In this document: one piece after another, positions 1 to 7,927 of the stretch
How the letters are laid out: every line of letters starts with the position of its first letter
How positions within the stretch are numbered: position 1 is the first letter of the stretch
From: an uncultured bacterium
GTDB taxonomy: Bacteria > Hydrothermota > Hydrothermia > UBA1063 > CAJXJZ01
Assembly: GCA_913055745.1 (NCBI GenBank)
Contig: CAJXJZ010000014.1
Location: forward strand, 1 to 35,438
DNA: 35,438 bases
Direction of reading: 5' to 3'
Position numbers and translations under genes: made by a program
Notes under the pieces: model-generated
What the model was told of the DNA's origin: nothing
What the model saw: the letters and a program-made list of their open reading frames with translations, nothing else
Database searches by the model: none

Positions 1-45
1 ATGTTGATGATGCTCCCTTCACCAATGAGGAGAATTGAGGAAACA

Positions 46-131
46 ATCCCCCTTAATCCCTCTTCACCAAGGGGGATAGTAAGAGAAATTCCCCCTTCCG
101 TAGAAGGGGGTGTCCCAAAGGGACGGGGGAT
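46..131. repeat. Palindromic G/C-rich hairpin element
   Basis: This AT-rich intergenic stretch contains several exact inverted repeats. TCCCCCTT at 47-54 pairs with AAGGGGGA at 69-76. CCCCCTTC at 91-98 pairs with GAAGGGGG at 103-110 around a 4-base loop. GTCCC at 112-116 pairs with GGGAC at 120-124. The outer ATCCCCC (46-52) can also pair with GGGGGAT (125-131). The base composition differs sharply from its surroundings. This is the look of a dispersed non-coding palindromic repeat (REP or MITE-like), but only one copy is visible here, so that class is an inference. I see no gene in 1-279. Confidence 0.6.
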
Positions 132-279
132 GTTTCAACCGAATCTCCTCTTTAATTTTTCAACATAAGACTTATTCTAACCTTAATTTATTTTTAAGAA
201 TGAACACCCTTTTGGTCAATATTTAATTTGAGCGAACAATGGCCTATAGTGTAGATTATTTTTGAGGAACCCCGATAAG

Positions 280-308
280 TTGACTATCCGCAACTTCTCA
301 CTTATACT
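280..308 (+). promoter_or_regulatory. Sigma-70-type promoter of tRNA-Ala
   Basis: TTGACT (280-285), a 17-base spacer and TATACT (303-308) lie just upstream of the tRNA, so transcription would start about six bases before its 5' end. An inverted repeat AAGTTG-N8-CAACTT (277-296) overlaps the -35 box. Confidence 0.75.
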
Positions 309-320
309 ATTAGACTACTT

Positions 321-393
321 GGGGATGTAGCTCAGCTGGGAGAGCATCGGCTTTGCAAGCCGGGGGTCGGGGGTTCGAGTCCCCCCATCTCCA
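321..393 (+). tRNA. tRNA-Ala, anticodon TGC
   Basis: A complete 73-base cloverleaf is visible. The acceptor stem GGGGATG (321-327) pairs with CATCTCC (386-392, one G-U pair) and the discriminator base is A393. The D-arm is GCTC...GAGC, and the anticodon loop TTTGCAA (352-358) has anticodon TGC at 354-356. The T-arm is GGGGG-TTCGAGT-CCCCC. The 3' CCA is not encoded. No terminator follows, and the next ATG is only 9 bases downstream. Confidence 0.97.
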
Positions 394-402
394 GAAAAGA
401 AA

Positions 403-735
403 ATGAATCTACTTTTAATTGGCTTATTAAATCTTTTCCCGGTTAGTACTAATAACAAAATTACAAAAACACTACCTCAAAGTTCTGTTCAAATTATTTA
501 TTCAAGTAATGGTTTTCTCAAGACAAAATTGCAAAAAATGGTATATAGGAGAAATGGTTTAAGCGTTTTTTGGGACCTTACTAACATTAAATCACTTAAA
601 ACTAAAGGGCAATATCTTTCATCAGGCATAGGCTTTTCATTAGAAAAAACCTTTACAAATGGCTTAAGTTTCTCTTTTAAGGGATATTTTGATTTACCTT
701 ATAAAAACAATTTAATTATGGGAGGTATGAAATGA
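403..735 (+). CDS. Small unknown protein between tRNA-Ala and serA
   Basis: I do not recognise this 110-residue protein. It begins with a short hydrophobic stretch (residues 1-14, a weak signal-peptide or anchor candidate). Its second half alternates polar and hydrophobic residues (GLSVFWDL, LSSGIGFSLEKTF, GLSFSFKGYFDL) in a beta-strand-like way, as in a fragment of an outer-membrane or surface beta protein. There is no strong ribosome binding site: the start lies 9 bases after the tRNA. Its stop codon overlaps the ATG of the dehydrogenase (ATGA type), and its last codons contain that gene's GGAGGT site. This supports translation, or at least coupling. It could instead be the remnant of a longer gene. 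Confidence 0.5.
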   Translation: MNLLLIGLLNLFPVSTNNKITKTLPQSSVQIIYSSNGFLKTKLQKMVYRRNGLSVFWDLTNIKSLKTKGQYLSSGIGFSLEKTFTNGLSFSFKGYFDLPYKNNLIMGGMK

Positions 736-1637
736 AATTAGCAATCTGTGATCCTATAGATGCAAAGGCAATGGATGAGTTAAAAAAACTTGGATTAGAG
801 GTTCTTGACCTCTCTTCCATAGAAAAGGACCAACTTAAAGAACATGTCAAAGACGCGGATATTCTTGTTGTAAGAAGTGCGACAAAAGTGAAGGGAGATC
901 TTTTAAATGCACTCGAAAGTGCAAAATTGATAATAAGGGGTGGGGTTGGCTTGGATAATATTGACCTTGAAGGTGCCAAGAAAAAGGGTATAAAGGTGGT
1001 TAACACTCCTGAGGCAAGTTCTATTTCAGTGGCAGAACTCGTTTTTGCTCATATTTTTGCTATCTATAGGCATATTGTGAGGGGAACCTTGGGCATAAAA
1101 GAGGGAAAATGGGAGAAAAAAGCACTTAAGGGCAACGAATTATATGGAAAAACTATTGGCATCATAGGAATGGGTAGAATTGGACGAGAGGTTGCAAAAA
1201 GGGCAAAGGCATTTGGGATGAATGTAATTGGGTATGATGTTATTGATTTTCCTGAAGAATTTGCTGAAAAGGTATCCTTAGATGAACTCTACGAGCGTTC
1301 TGATATTATAACCTTACATGTGCCGCTTATTCCTCAAACAAAGCACATGATAAATAGCGCGTCTATTTCAAAGATGAAGGATGGTGTTGTTATTATAAAT
1401 TGCTCTCGTGGGGGTGTAGTTAATGAAGAAGACCTCTACAAATACCTTAAAAATGGTAAAGTTAAAGGCGCGGGACTTGATGTTTTTGAACATGAACCTC
1501 CAGAAAAATCGCCTTTATTTGAATTGGACAATGTAGTTTTTACACCACATATAGGCGCCTCAACAAAAGAAGCACAATCTCGTATTGGAGTAGAGATTGT
1601 AAAGAAAGTAAAGGCCTTTTTGGAAGGTAATCTTTGA
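732..1637 (+). CDS. serA: D-3-phosphoglycerate dehydrogenase-type 2-hydroxyacid dehydrogenase
   Basis: A 301-residue NAD-dependent D-2-hydroxyacid dehydrogenase. The Rossmann motif GIIGMGRIG is at 143-151. The catalytic trio is Arg226 (NCSRGG), Glu255 (FEHEPP) and His273 (TPHIGAS). The tail ASTKEAQSRIG is typical of phosphoglycerate dehydrogenases, so the likely reaction is 3-phosphoglycerate to 3-phosphohydroxypyruvate, the first step of serine synthesis. It is the short form and lacks the C-terminal regulatory ACT domain of E. coli SerA, so serine feedback through ACT is not expected. The ATG at 732 has GGAGGT five bases upstream and overlaps the preceding stop. No serB or serC is in the window, so a glyoxylate/hydroxypyruvate reductase role remains possible. 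Confidence 0.88.
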   Translation: MKLAICDPIDAKAMDELKKLGLEVLDLSSIEKDQLKEHVKDADILVVRSATKVKGDLLNALESAKLIIRGGVGLDNIDLEGAKKKGIKVVNTPEASSISVAELVFAHIFAIYRHIVRGTLGIKEGKWEKKALKGNELYGKTIGIIGMGRIGREVAKRAKAFGMNVIGYDVIDFPEEFAEKVSLDELYERSDIITLHVPLIPQTKHMINSASISKMKDGVVIINCSRGGVVNEEDLYKYLKNGKVKGAGLDVFEHEPPEKSPLFELDNVVFTPHIGASTKEAQSRIGVEIVKKVKAFLEGNL

Positions 1638-1653
1638 TAAATCCCATATAAAA

Positions 1654-1683
1654 TTGACAGACTGTCATAAAAAGCCTTATAAT
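1654..1683 (+). promoter_or_regulatory. Promoter of the VWA-FHA-PP2C-kinase operon
   Basis: A consensus TTGACA (1654-1659) is followed by an 18-base spacer and TATAAT (1678-1683). The ATG of the VWA gene is only 10 bases further on, so the mRNA leader would be about three or four bases and there is no Shine-Dalgarno site. A perfect dyad TGACAG-A-CTGTCA (1655-1667) covers the -35 box and could be an operator. Confidence 0.75.
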
Positions 1684-1693
1684 ATTAAGCGTT

Positions 1694-2908
1694 ATGTTTG
1701 ATGTAAAATATGGTTTAAACAAACTGCCTGATAAAAATAAAAAAGAGGTTCAACGATTCTTTTTAATGTCTTTAACCGGTAAGAAGGCAGAAAAATCACC
1801 TCGACTGAATGTAAGTTTTGTGCTTGATAAAAGCGGTTCAATGGATGGCACGCCTATTGAGAGCCTGAAGTCAGGGCTCAAACGTTCCTTGGATGTATTT
1901 ACTGAAAACGATAGGATAAGCATAGTTCTCTTTGATAGTATGGTTGAGACATTACTTGAAAATACAAGGCTCTATGGACCAGATAAAAAGAAGGTTAAGC
2001 GTCTTATAAATAACATTGATGCAATGGGTGGTACATGTATAGATGAAGGACTTGAGATAGGTTTAAAAGAAATACAAAAGGTTAAACTCCAAGACTATGT
2101 TAATTGGATAATACTACTTACTGATGGTAAGAATGATCACGGCTCTGATGAACACGCGTTGGAGGTAGCCAAGAATGCAAGAGAACTTGGTATTTCTATA
2201 TTCACCATAGGTTTTGGAAAGCATTGGAGCCCCACCTTGCTTGAAAAAATATCTGACATAACAAAGGGCGAGATGTATCATGTCCAAGACCCTAAGGAAC
2301 TTAAAGAAATTTTTACAGAAAAAGCCACTAAAATAAGAAAAACTGTTGCAAAAAATGTTGAAATTACCATAGATTTATACGAAGGTGTTAATTTTTCTGA
2401 GATCACACCTGCATATATTACAAAGCCACAGATTGTTCCCCTTGAACCTGTACTTGATGTTGACCAGTTTATAATTGAAGTGGGGGATATATATGAAGGG
2501 AAAACCAAGGATATTTTGTTTCAACTCTTTATGAAAGGAAATCAGAAGTACCTTTTTGATTTTAAAATCAGTTATTATGATACAGAGGGCCAAAGGCAAG
2601 AAATGCCATGGGAAAAGGGTGTTGTGCCGTCTTTGTATGAGGATCCAGATAAGGTAAGTGCCACAATAGACCGTCTGAGTGTGTATCTACAATCTGAAAT
2701 TGTGAATGATTTATTGGAAGGAGGCGCACCTGAGCAAGCACTTACTTTGCTTCAAACCATGCAGTTGACTGCTACTAAGTTAAATGATGATGAACTTAAA
2801 ACTATAATTGAGCAGAATGTTACTAAGGTCCAGGACGGGATAGAGCTCTCTGATGAAGACCTTATAAAGACTAAGATGTTTACAAAAACGGTGATAAAAG
2901 ATGACTAA
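1694..2908 (+). CDS. von Willebrand factor A domain protein
   Basis: A 404-residue protein with an N-terminal VWA domain (about residues 37-225). It has an intact MIDAS metal site: DKSGSM with D45, S47 and S49, the threonine in GGTCIDEG near 113, and LLTDGKNDHG near 148. The remaining half is beta-rich, then helical, as in stand-alone cytoplasmic VWA proteins of the YfbK/TerY type. No signal peptide or membrane segment is seen. VWA domains bind partner proteins through the metal. Here the partners are probably the FHA protein, phosphatase and kinase encoded directly downstream: the stop overlaps the FHA start by 8 bases. It is the first gene after a consensus promoter and has almost no leader. 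Confidence 0.9.
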   Translation: MFDVKYGLNKLPDKNKKEVQRFFLMSLTGKKAEKSPRLNVSFVLDKSGSMDGTPIESLKSGLKRSLDVFTENDRISIVLFDSMVETLLENTRLYGPDKKKVKRLINNIDAMGGTCIDEGLEIGLKEIQKVKLQDYVNWIILLTDGKNDHGSDEHALEVAKNARELGISIFTIGFGKHWSPTLLEKISDITKGEMYHVQDPKELKEIFTEKATKIRKTVAKNVEITIDLYEGVNFSEITPAYITKPQIVPLEPVLDVDQFIIEVGDIYEGKTKDILFQLFMKGNQKYLFDFKISYYDTEGQRQEMPWEKGVVPSLYEDPDKVSATIDRLSVYLQSEIVNDLLEGGAPEQALTLLQTMQLTATKLNDDELKTIIEQNVTKVQDGIELSDEDLIKTKMFTKTVIKDD

Positions 2909-3530
2909 AATATGTCCTATTTGTGGTTATAGAAATAGGGATAGCGCAGAGTACTGTGAGAGGTGCCTTTTTAATCTCTCAGATACAGATGATTTAAATC
3001 CAAAAGCCGAGAATGAAGAAGGAATAGAAGGCATGGAGGAAGGACTTGGTGTTTACTGTCCTAATGGGCACTGGAATCCACCAGGTGCCAAGTTTTGTCA
3101 AGTCTGTGGCGTTCCATTGGAAGATAAAGATACTCAAGAGGAACTACTATTACCACCAGAAGAATCCGAGGAAGAAGAAAAAGGACAGATAATGAAAATC
3201 TACAAACTCGTAAGTCATGATGCCGAATTTCTTGTAGAACTGTCGTTGTACAAAGGCAAGATAAAAGAAATGTTAATTGGAAGAAAGAGCGGGAAAAATA
3301 TACCTGATGTAGACCTTACTGGGCTTAAAGGTGCAGAAGTGGTTTCAAGAAGACATGCGAATCTTATATTGGACGGTAATGAAGGGGAGATATATGTTGT
3401 AGATCTTGGTTCAACTAATGGCACCTTTGTAAACGGTGAAAAATTAAAACCTGGAGAAAAAATAAAATTGAAAATAGGGGATGAGATATTATTTGGAAAA
3501 GCCCTTAGATTTGTGTTGGAGGAAGGTTAA
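2901..3530 (+). CDS. Double zinc-ribbon FHA-domain protein
   Basis: A 209-residue reader of phosphothreonine. There are two N-terminal zinc ribbons: C5/C8 with C19/C22, and C53/H57 with C66/C69, the second having His in place of one Cys. An acidic linker (about 74-95, rich in Glu) leads to a C-terminal FHA domain (about 98-209). Its phosphopeptide-binding residues are present: GR at 127-128, SRRH at 149-152 and STNGTFVNG at 171-179. The gene overlaps the VWA gene and is followed directly by the phosphatase, so it probably docks to threonines phosphorylated by the kinase of this operon. The first four residues (MTKI) and the ribbon match those of the kinase, which suggests module duplication. 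Confidence 0.9.
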   Translation: MTKICPICGYRNRDSAEYCERCLFNLSDTDDLNPKAENEEGIEGMEEGLGVYCPNGHWNPPGAKFCQVCGVPLEDKDTQEELLLPPEESEEEEKGQIMKIYKLVSHDAEFLVELSLYKGKIKEMLIGRKSGKNIPDVDLTGLKGAEVVSRRHANLILDGNEGEIYVVDLGSTNGTFVNGEKLKPGEKIKLKIGDEILFGKALRFVLEEG

Positions 3531-5003
3531 TTGAAAAGGAGAAAACTCTGTCCACATTGTGGGAGAGAAGTCCTAAAAAATGCTGTATTTTGTCCATATT
3601 GTGGATTTGACCTTAGCAAAACAGTTTGCCCAGAATGTTTGAAAAAAGTGGACTTATCCTTGGATATATGTCCCTATTGTGGAAGTCCTTTGAGAAAAGA
3701 TGTAATTATTCCCGTTCAGATTGAGAGTCTTTCTGACGAAAGGTATAAAATTATTGAATCAAAAGAGAACTACACAATTTTGAAAGAAAACGATATTACC
3801 TTAGAAAGATACAAACCCACAACCTTAGAGGATTTCTTCTACACTTCACTGGGAATATTCTATGATGTTATATATACTGATGACGAACATAAGGTACCAG
3901 TTCTTTCATTCACACATCCTGTAATGTCCAAAAATGATTACTGGGATATGTTGAAAGAAAAAGAACGCATACATCTTATTTTCAGTCTTCTTAATATGTT
4001 TCTTAAGCATCAAAAACTATATATTTCTTCTTCCCCTGTTCTCTTTGACGCTAATGGAAGGTTAATAGTAAATGTAAGCGAAACTGAAAAGGATGGATTT
4101 TTAAGTGCAATTGAGTGGCTTAAAGAGTTTATGCGTTCTTTAAATGTAAGTGATAATGCTGTGTTCAAAGATATTATTTTATCCAAGGCGTTTAATGAAG
4201 CTAAAAACATTGCTGAGCTTATATCTCTTTTTTATACAGCGTTTGGTACTTTTTTACATGTGGAAATAGAAAGTTTTGCTATAAGTTCACAGGGTCTTGT
4301 AAGGGGTCATAATGAAGATAATTATGCAGTGTTGGAGTATCATAAGCAAGGGTTTGATGGTACTGCCCCATATACCTTTAAAACAGGGTTGTTTATCCTC
4401 TCAGATGGCATGGGAGGGCACATAGGTGGAGAAGAGGCAAGCAACCTAATAGTTAAAATCGTTTCAGAAGAGATCATATCTTATTTCATAAAGGATCATC
4501 CTTTCTTTGATATTGCACCTCTCATAAACAGGGCTATTTCAAGAGCAAATGCGATAGTTTTTGAGAAGAATAGGTATGCAACGAGTGAAAGAGAAAAGAT
4601 GGGCGCCACCTTAGCAGGTGTACTTTTAGTAGAGAATGAACTCTGGTACTTTAATCTTGGTGATTCTCCTATCATGCTCTTTGATGGTAAAAGTTTGCTC
4701 AAGGTCTCAGTTGATGATGTTATGTTAAGCAATAAAAAGGCTCTTACCCAAGCCGTAGGAGTTATCCCTTCTGACAAGTTAATACCACATATCTCAAAAT
4801 ACGACATTCAAAATGAGATTAAATTTCTATTGTGTAGCGATGGGCTTACCGATCTTGTGAAGTTTGGTGAAATAGAGGATGCGTTAAGGGAACATTCACC
4901 AAAGGATGCAGCTTCTTTGCTACATTCGCTTGCACTTGAAAGAGGTGGTATTGACAATATTACGATAATAATTGGAAAAATAAGGAGGAATAAACTTTTC
5001 TAA
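3531..5003 (+). CDS. Zinc-ribbon PP2C-family protein phosphatase with extra middle domain
   Basis: A 490-residue protein. Two zinc ribbons (C7/C10 with C21/C24; C33/C36 with C47/C50) precede an atypical segment of about 180 residues. The C-terminal PP2C (PPM) Ser/Thr phosphatase domain (about 247-490) has its metal-binding motifs: RGHNEDN (258-264), SDGMGG (291-296), the GATLAG/NLGDSP core, LLCSDGLTD, and terminal GGIDNIT. It should reverse phosphorylation by the downstream kinase. The start is a TTG directly after the FHA stop, with GGAGG and AAGG sites upstream. The next ATG would remove both ribbons, so TTG is preferred. The middle segment has a kinase-like pattern (KHQKLYISSSPVLFDANG near 159-176) and may be a pseudokinase. 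Confidence 0.9.
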   Translation: MKRRKLCPHCGREVLKNAVFCPYCGFDLSKTVCPECLKKVDLSLDICPYCGSPLRKDVIIPVQIESLSDERYKIIESKENYTILKENDITLERYKPTTLEDFFYTSLGIFYDVIYTDDEHKVPVLSFTHPVMSKNDYWDMLKEKERIHLIFSLLNMFLKHQKLYISSSPVLFDANGRLIVNVSETEKDGFLSAIEWLKEFMRSLNVSDNAVFKDIILSKAFNEAKNIAELISLFYTAFGTFLHVEIESFAISSQGLVRGHNEDNYAVLEYHKQGFDGTAPYTFKTGLFILSDGMGGHIGGEEASNLIVKIVSEEIISYFIKDHPFFDIAPLINRAISRANAIVFEKNRYATSEREKMGATLAGVLLVENELWYFNLGDSPIMLFDGKSLLKVSVDDVMLSNKKALTQAVGVIPSDKLIPHISKYDIQNEIKFLLCSDGLTDLVKFGEIEDALREHSPKDAASLLHSLALERGGIDNITIIIGKIRRNKLF

Positions 5004-5013
5004 AGAAAACGTT

Positions 5014-7101
5014 ATGACAAAGATATGTCCTGTTTGCGGAGCCGAGAATCCAGATAATGCCAAGTTCTGTGGTAAATGTGGTACTCCACTTGAAGAGGGC
5101 ACAATTGTATGCAAGGTATGTGGAAGCATAAATCCTGCTGGCAGTGAGTTTTGTAGGGTTTGTGGAAGTCCTCTTAAGCCTATTACAAGACTAATTAAAG
5201 GGAGATATAGGTTAATCAAGATGATAGGCGAGGGGGGATTTGGAAGGACATACATTGCCACTGATGAACTTCTTTTTGGACGTAAGGTTGTGTTAAAAGA
5301 GTTTACGGAAAAAAGGAAAAATTCTGATGTTATTATGAAAGAGGGTATGGTACTTGCCAAACTCAATCACCCTCTTATTCCTAAGATCCATGGCTTTTTT
5401 GAGGATAGAGGGCGTATATACCTTGCTCAGGATTATATAGAGGGTAAAACCCTACGTGTGGTACTTGAAACAAAAGGGAAACAGAGTGAAGATTTTGTTC
5501 TGAAGGTATTACATGATGTGCTTGATACGATAGCGTATTTACAAAATCAGGACCCGCCCCTTGTACACAGGGATATAAAGCCAGAAAATCTTATAATTTC
5601 TAATGGTAAGACCTATCTTGTAGACTTTGGTGCAGTGAAGGAACTATCAAAGGATGCACTAAAGCACAAAACTATCATTTATACAAAGGGTTATGTTTCT
5701 CCAGAACAGAGGAAGGGAGAGCCAACACTCTCTTCAGACTTATATTCTCTTGGCGTTGTGGCCATAGAACTCCTTACTGGTATGCATCCTGAAAAATTTG
5801 TAGATAAAGATACAAAGGCTATAAACTACAATGTTATCTCTAATTTTAGAACAGAACTCGTGGAATTTTTGGTTAAAATGACAAACAAAGACCAAAGTCT
5901 TAGATATCATACGGCAGAGGAGGCATTGAAAGACCTTGAAATGGTAACTAAAATGGCGACTTTAAGAAAATTTATTCAATCTATGGGTATTTCTTCTAAC
6001 TTTAATGAAGAGCAAAAAAATGCGATCATAAAGTCTGCTGAAGAACTGGGTATTCCTCGGGATAAAGCAAAGATTATAACCCGTGAACTTCAATCTAAAT
6101 CTCAAAATGCAGAGACAACAAATGCTCATTTGTCATATAAAAAGGGTACAACAACACAGAGTAAAACTTTTAGAAAGGTGTTACATGGACTTATATCAGA
6201 ACACGACCAAATTCCTGTAAAACTCGTGGGAACCCTCAAATCAATGAATAATAAGGTGGCTAAGATAGAGTTTTCCGTAGATGGGAGTTTGCTCGCTGTG
6301 GGTAGTTGGGGTGGAATAGTAAAGGTATTCAGCACAAAAACATGGCAAAGGCTTGTATCACTCAAGGCATCTAAGGGCGTATCCCCTCATGTGTTGGATG
6401 TTAAAATCTCTCCTAATGCACGCAAACTCGCATCAGCAAGTGCAAATGGAGAGATACGCGTATGGGAAGTCGGCACATGGCTTTTGGCTAAATTCATACA
6501 GGGCTCAGATTTTGAGGCGAATACAGTGGTTTTTTCCCAAGATGAACAGTTCGTTTTTGCTGGTTTTGCAGATGGTAGCATTAAGGCATGGGATACCACT
6601 ACATTCAATAAAATTTTTGAAGTTTCTGACCTTAATGGGTGGGTTTTAAAACTTGAAACCGTATCAAGATACTTGTTTGCAGGAACTAATAGTGGTGAGA
6701 TTTACATTTGGGATATTGCACTCCGCAAACTCAAAAAGGTCTTAAAAGGCCACGATGGTTGGATAAACTATATAACCTTTAATGTAATAAATGGTGAGAT
6801 TATTTCTACGACAGAAGATGGGCAGATAGTTATATGGAGTGCAAGGAATCTTAAGCCTATTTGGAAGGGGCAATTAGCATCAACAAATATTACTGCTATA
6901 ACTTCAACACCTGACAAAAGTATGTTGATTTTTGCAACAGATGAGGATGTACATGTTTTTGATTTAGAGAATAGGCAGGAGGTGTCAAAGTTCTCCGCTC
7001 AACAAAGGGTAACGGCACTCGGTTATGCACCCAAAAGTTTGTACTTTATGAGTGGGGATGAAAGGGGAACATTAAAACTCTGGAAATTCAAGAAGGATTA
7101 A
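5014..7101 (+). CDS. Zinc-ribbon Ser/Thr protein kinase with WD40 propeller
   Basis: A 695-residue cytoplasmic Hanks-type kinase. Two zinc ribbons come first (C5/C8 with C19/C22; C33/C36 with C47/C50). The kinase domain (about 65-315) has all catalytic residues: the glycine loop GEGGFG (72-77), Lys95, Glu110, HRD (185-187) with Asn192, DFG (204-206) and SPE (229-231). A linker (about 315-400) leads to a C-terminal WD40 propeller. Seven strand-d signatures can be counted (VKVF, IRVW, IKAW, IYIW, IVIW, VHVF, LKLW), enough for one closed ring. No transmembrane segment is present, unlike PASTA-type PknB. The gene lies 10 bases after the phosphatase with a weak ribosome site. Its 3' end overlaps the convergent glycosyltransferase by 14 bases. 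Confidence 0.94.
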   Translation: MTKICPVCGAENPDNAKFCGKCGTPLEEGTIVCKVCGSINPAGSEFCRVCGSPLKPITRLIKGRYRLIKMIGEGGFGRTYIATDELLFGRKVVLKEFTEKRKNSDVIMKEGMVLAKLNHPLIPKIHGFFEDRGRIYLAQDYIEGKTLRVVLETKGKQSEDFVLKVLHDVLDTIAYLQNQDPPLVHRDIKPENLIISNGKTYLVDFGAVKELSKDALKHKTIIYTKGYVSPEQRKGEPTLSSDLYSLGVVAIELLTGMHPEKFVDKDTKAINYNVISNFRTELVEFLVKMTNKDQSLRYHTAEEALKDLEMVTKMATLRKFIQSMGISSNFNEEQKNAIIKSAEELGIPRDKAKIITRELQSKSQNAETTNAHLSYKKGTTTQSKTFRKVLHGLISEHDQIPVKLVGTLKSMNNKVAKIEFSVDGSLLAVGSWGGIVKVFSTKTWQRLVSLKASKGVSPHVLDVKISPNARKLASASANGEIRVWEVGTWLLAKFIQGSDFEANTVVFSQDEQFVFAGFADGSIKAWDTTTFNKIFEVSDLNGWVLKLETVSRYLFAGTNSGEIYIWDIALRKLKKVLKGHDGWINYITFNVINGEIISTTEDGQIVIWSARNLKPIWKGQLASTNITAITSTPDKSMLIFATDEDVHVFDLENRQEVSKFSAQQRVTALGYAPKSLYFMSGDERGTLKLWKFKKD

Positions 7102-7825
7102 CTTTTTCTTTTCTTTTTAATCCTTTTATGCGTTCAAGTCTTAATTTTAAAACAAGCCAGAATGCTTCCCAGATAATTTTCTTGGACATCTTTGAATATC
7201 CTGCTCGTCTATCAATAAAGATTATAGGCACTTCCTTAATTTTAAAACCATTTATGTACGCGAGAAAATTAATCTCAATCTGAAACCCGTATCCATCTGC
7301 TTTCACGCTATCAAGATCAATGGCCTTTAGAACATCCACTTTAATACACTTAAAACCTCCTGTTAGGTCGCGAATGGGAACACCTGTTATCACTCTTGCA
7401 TAAACATTTGCAAAGTAAGAAAGAAAGAGCCTTGATAGTGGCCAATTTACAACGCTTATACCATCTTTGTACCTTGAGCCTATAACAAGGTCATATTCAC
7501 CTATCTCTTTAAAAAGCCGTGGGATGTCATTTGGGTTGTGTGAAAAATCTGCATCCATTTGTACAACACAATCATAGTTCTTTTCTATAGCGTATTTAAA
7601 ACCTGCCACATAGGCAGTACCGAGCCCCATCTTCTTTTCTCTCTGTAATAGGTGTATTCTCTCATCTTGTTTCATAAGGCCTTTTACTATTTCTCCTGTG
7701 CCATCCGGCGAATTGTCATCTACAATTAAAATATGGGATTTTGGAGTAACTTTTAGGACTGCCTCAATGATGCCTTTAATATTTTCCTTTTCATTGTAGG
7801 TCGGTATTATGACAAGGGACTTCAC
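7088..7825 (-). CDS. GT2 glycosyltransferase, dolichyl/polyprenyl-phosphate mannose synthase-like
   Basis: A 245-residue family 2 glycosyltransferase. It has the VIIPTYNE start, DDNSPDGT nucleotide-binding region, the DAD metal motif in QMDADFSHNP, and GSRY and DLTGGFKC, all typical of DPM1-like polyprenol monophosphomannose synthases. These transfer a sugar from a nucleotide donor to a lipid phosphate at the inner membrane face. There is no C-terminal membrane domain, so this is the soluble short type. The start is GTG at 7825 with no Shine-Dalgarno site. A promoter (7833-7860) ends 7 bases before it, suggesting a leaderless message. Sugar and acceptor cannot be read from the sequence. Confidence 0.87.
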   Translation of the reverse strand: MKSLVIIPTYNEKENIKGIIEAVLKVTPKSHILIVDDNSPDGTGEIVKGLMKQDERIHLLQREKKMGLGTAYVAGFKYAIEKNYDCVVQMDADFSHNPNDIPRLFKEIGEYDLVIGSRYKDGISVVNWPLSRLFLSYFANVYARVITGVPIRDLTGGFKCIKVDVLKAIDLDSVKADGYGFQIEINFLAYINGFKIKEVPIIFIDRRAGYSKMSKKIIWEAFWLVLKLRLERIKGLKRKEKVNPS

Positions 7826-7832
7826 ATCAATT

Positions 7833-7860
7833 ATGATACTGTATTACGTTAGTTTGTCAA
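7833..7860 (-). promoter_or_regulatory. Promoter giving a leaderless GT2 mRNA
   Basis: On the minus strand TTGACA (7855-7860), a 16-base spacer and TATCAT (7833-7838) lead to the GTG codon after only 7 bases. The predicted transcript start therefore falls on the start codon. Confidence 0.6.
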
Positions 7861-7898
7861 AATTTTATTCTTAAGAATTTACAATCTCAACTCAATAG

Positions 7899-7921
7899 AA
7901 GGGGGAGTTAAACTCCCCCTT
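7899..7921 (-). terminator. Hairpin terminator after the first por operon
   Basis: A 9-bp stem AAGGGGGAG/CTCCCCCTT with a 5-base loop lies 6 bases beyond the porB stop. The T-run is poor on the minus strand and better on the plus strand, so efficiency is uncertain. It may also shield the convergent flank. Confidence 0.6.
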
Positions 7922-7927
7922 TTATCT

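Noticed and set aside
1-320. CRISPR array suspected from repeated CCCCCTT/AAGGGGG units
   Set aside because: The units are inverted, not direct, with irregular spacing and no spacers.
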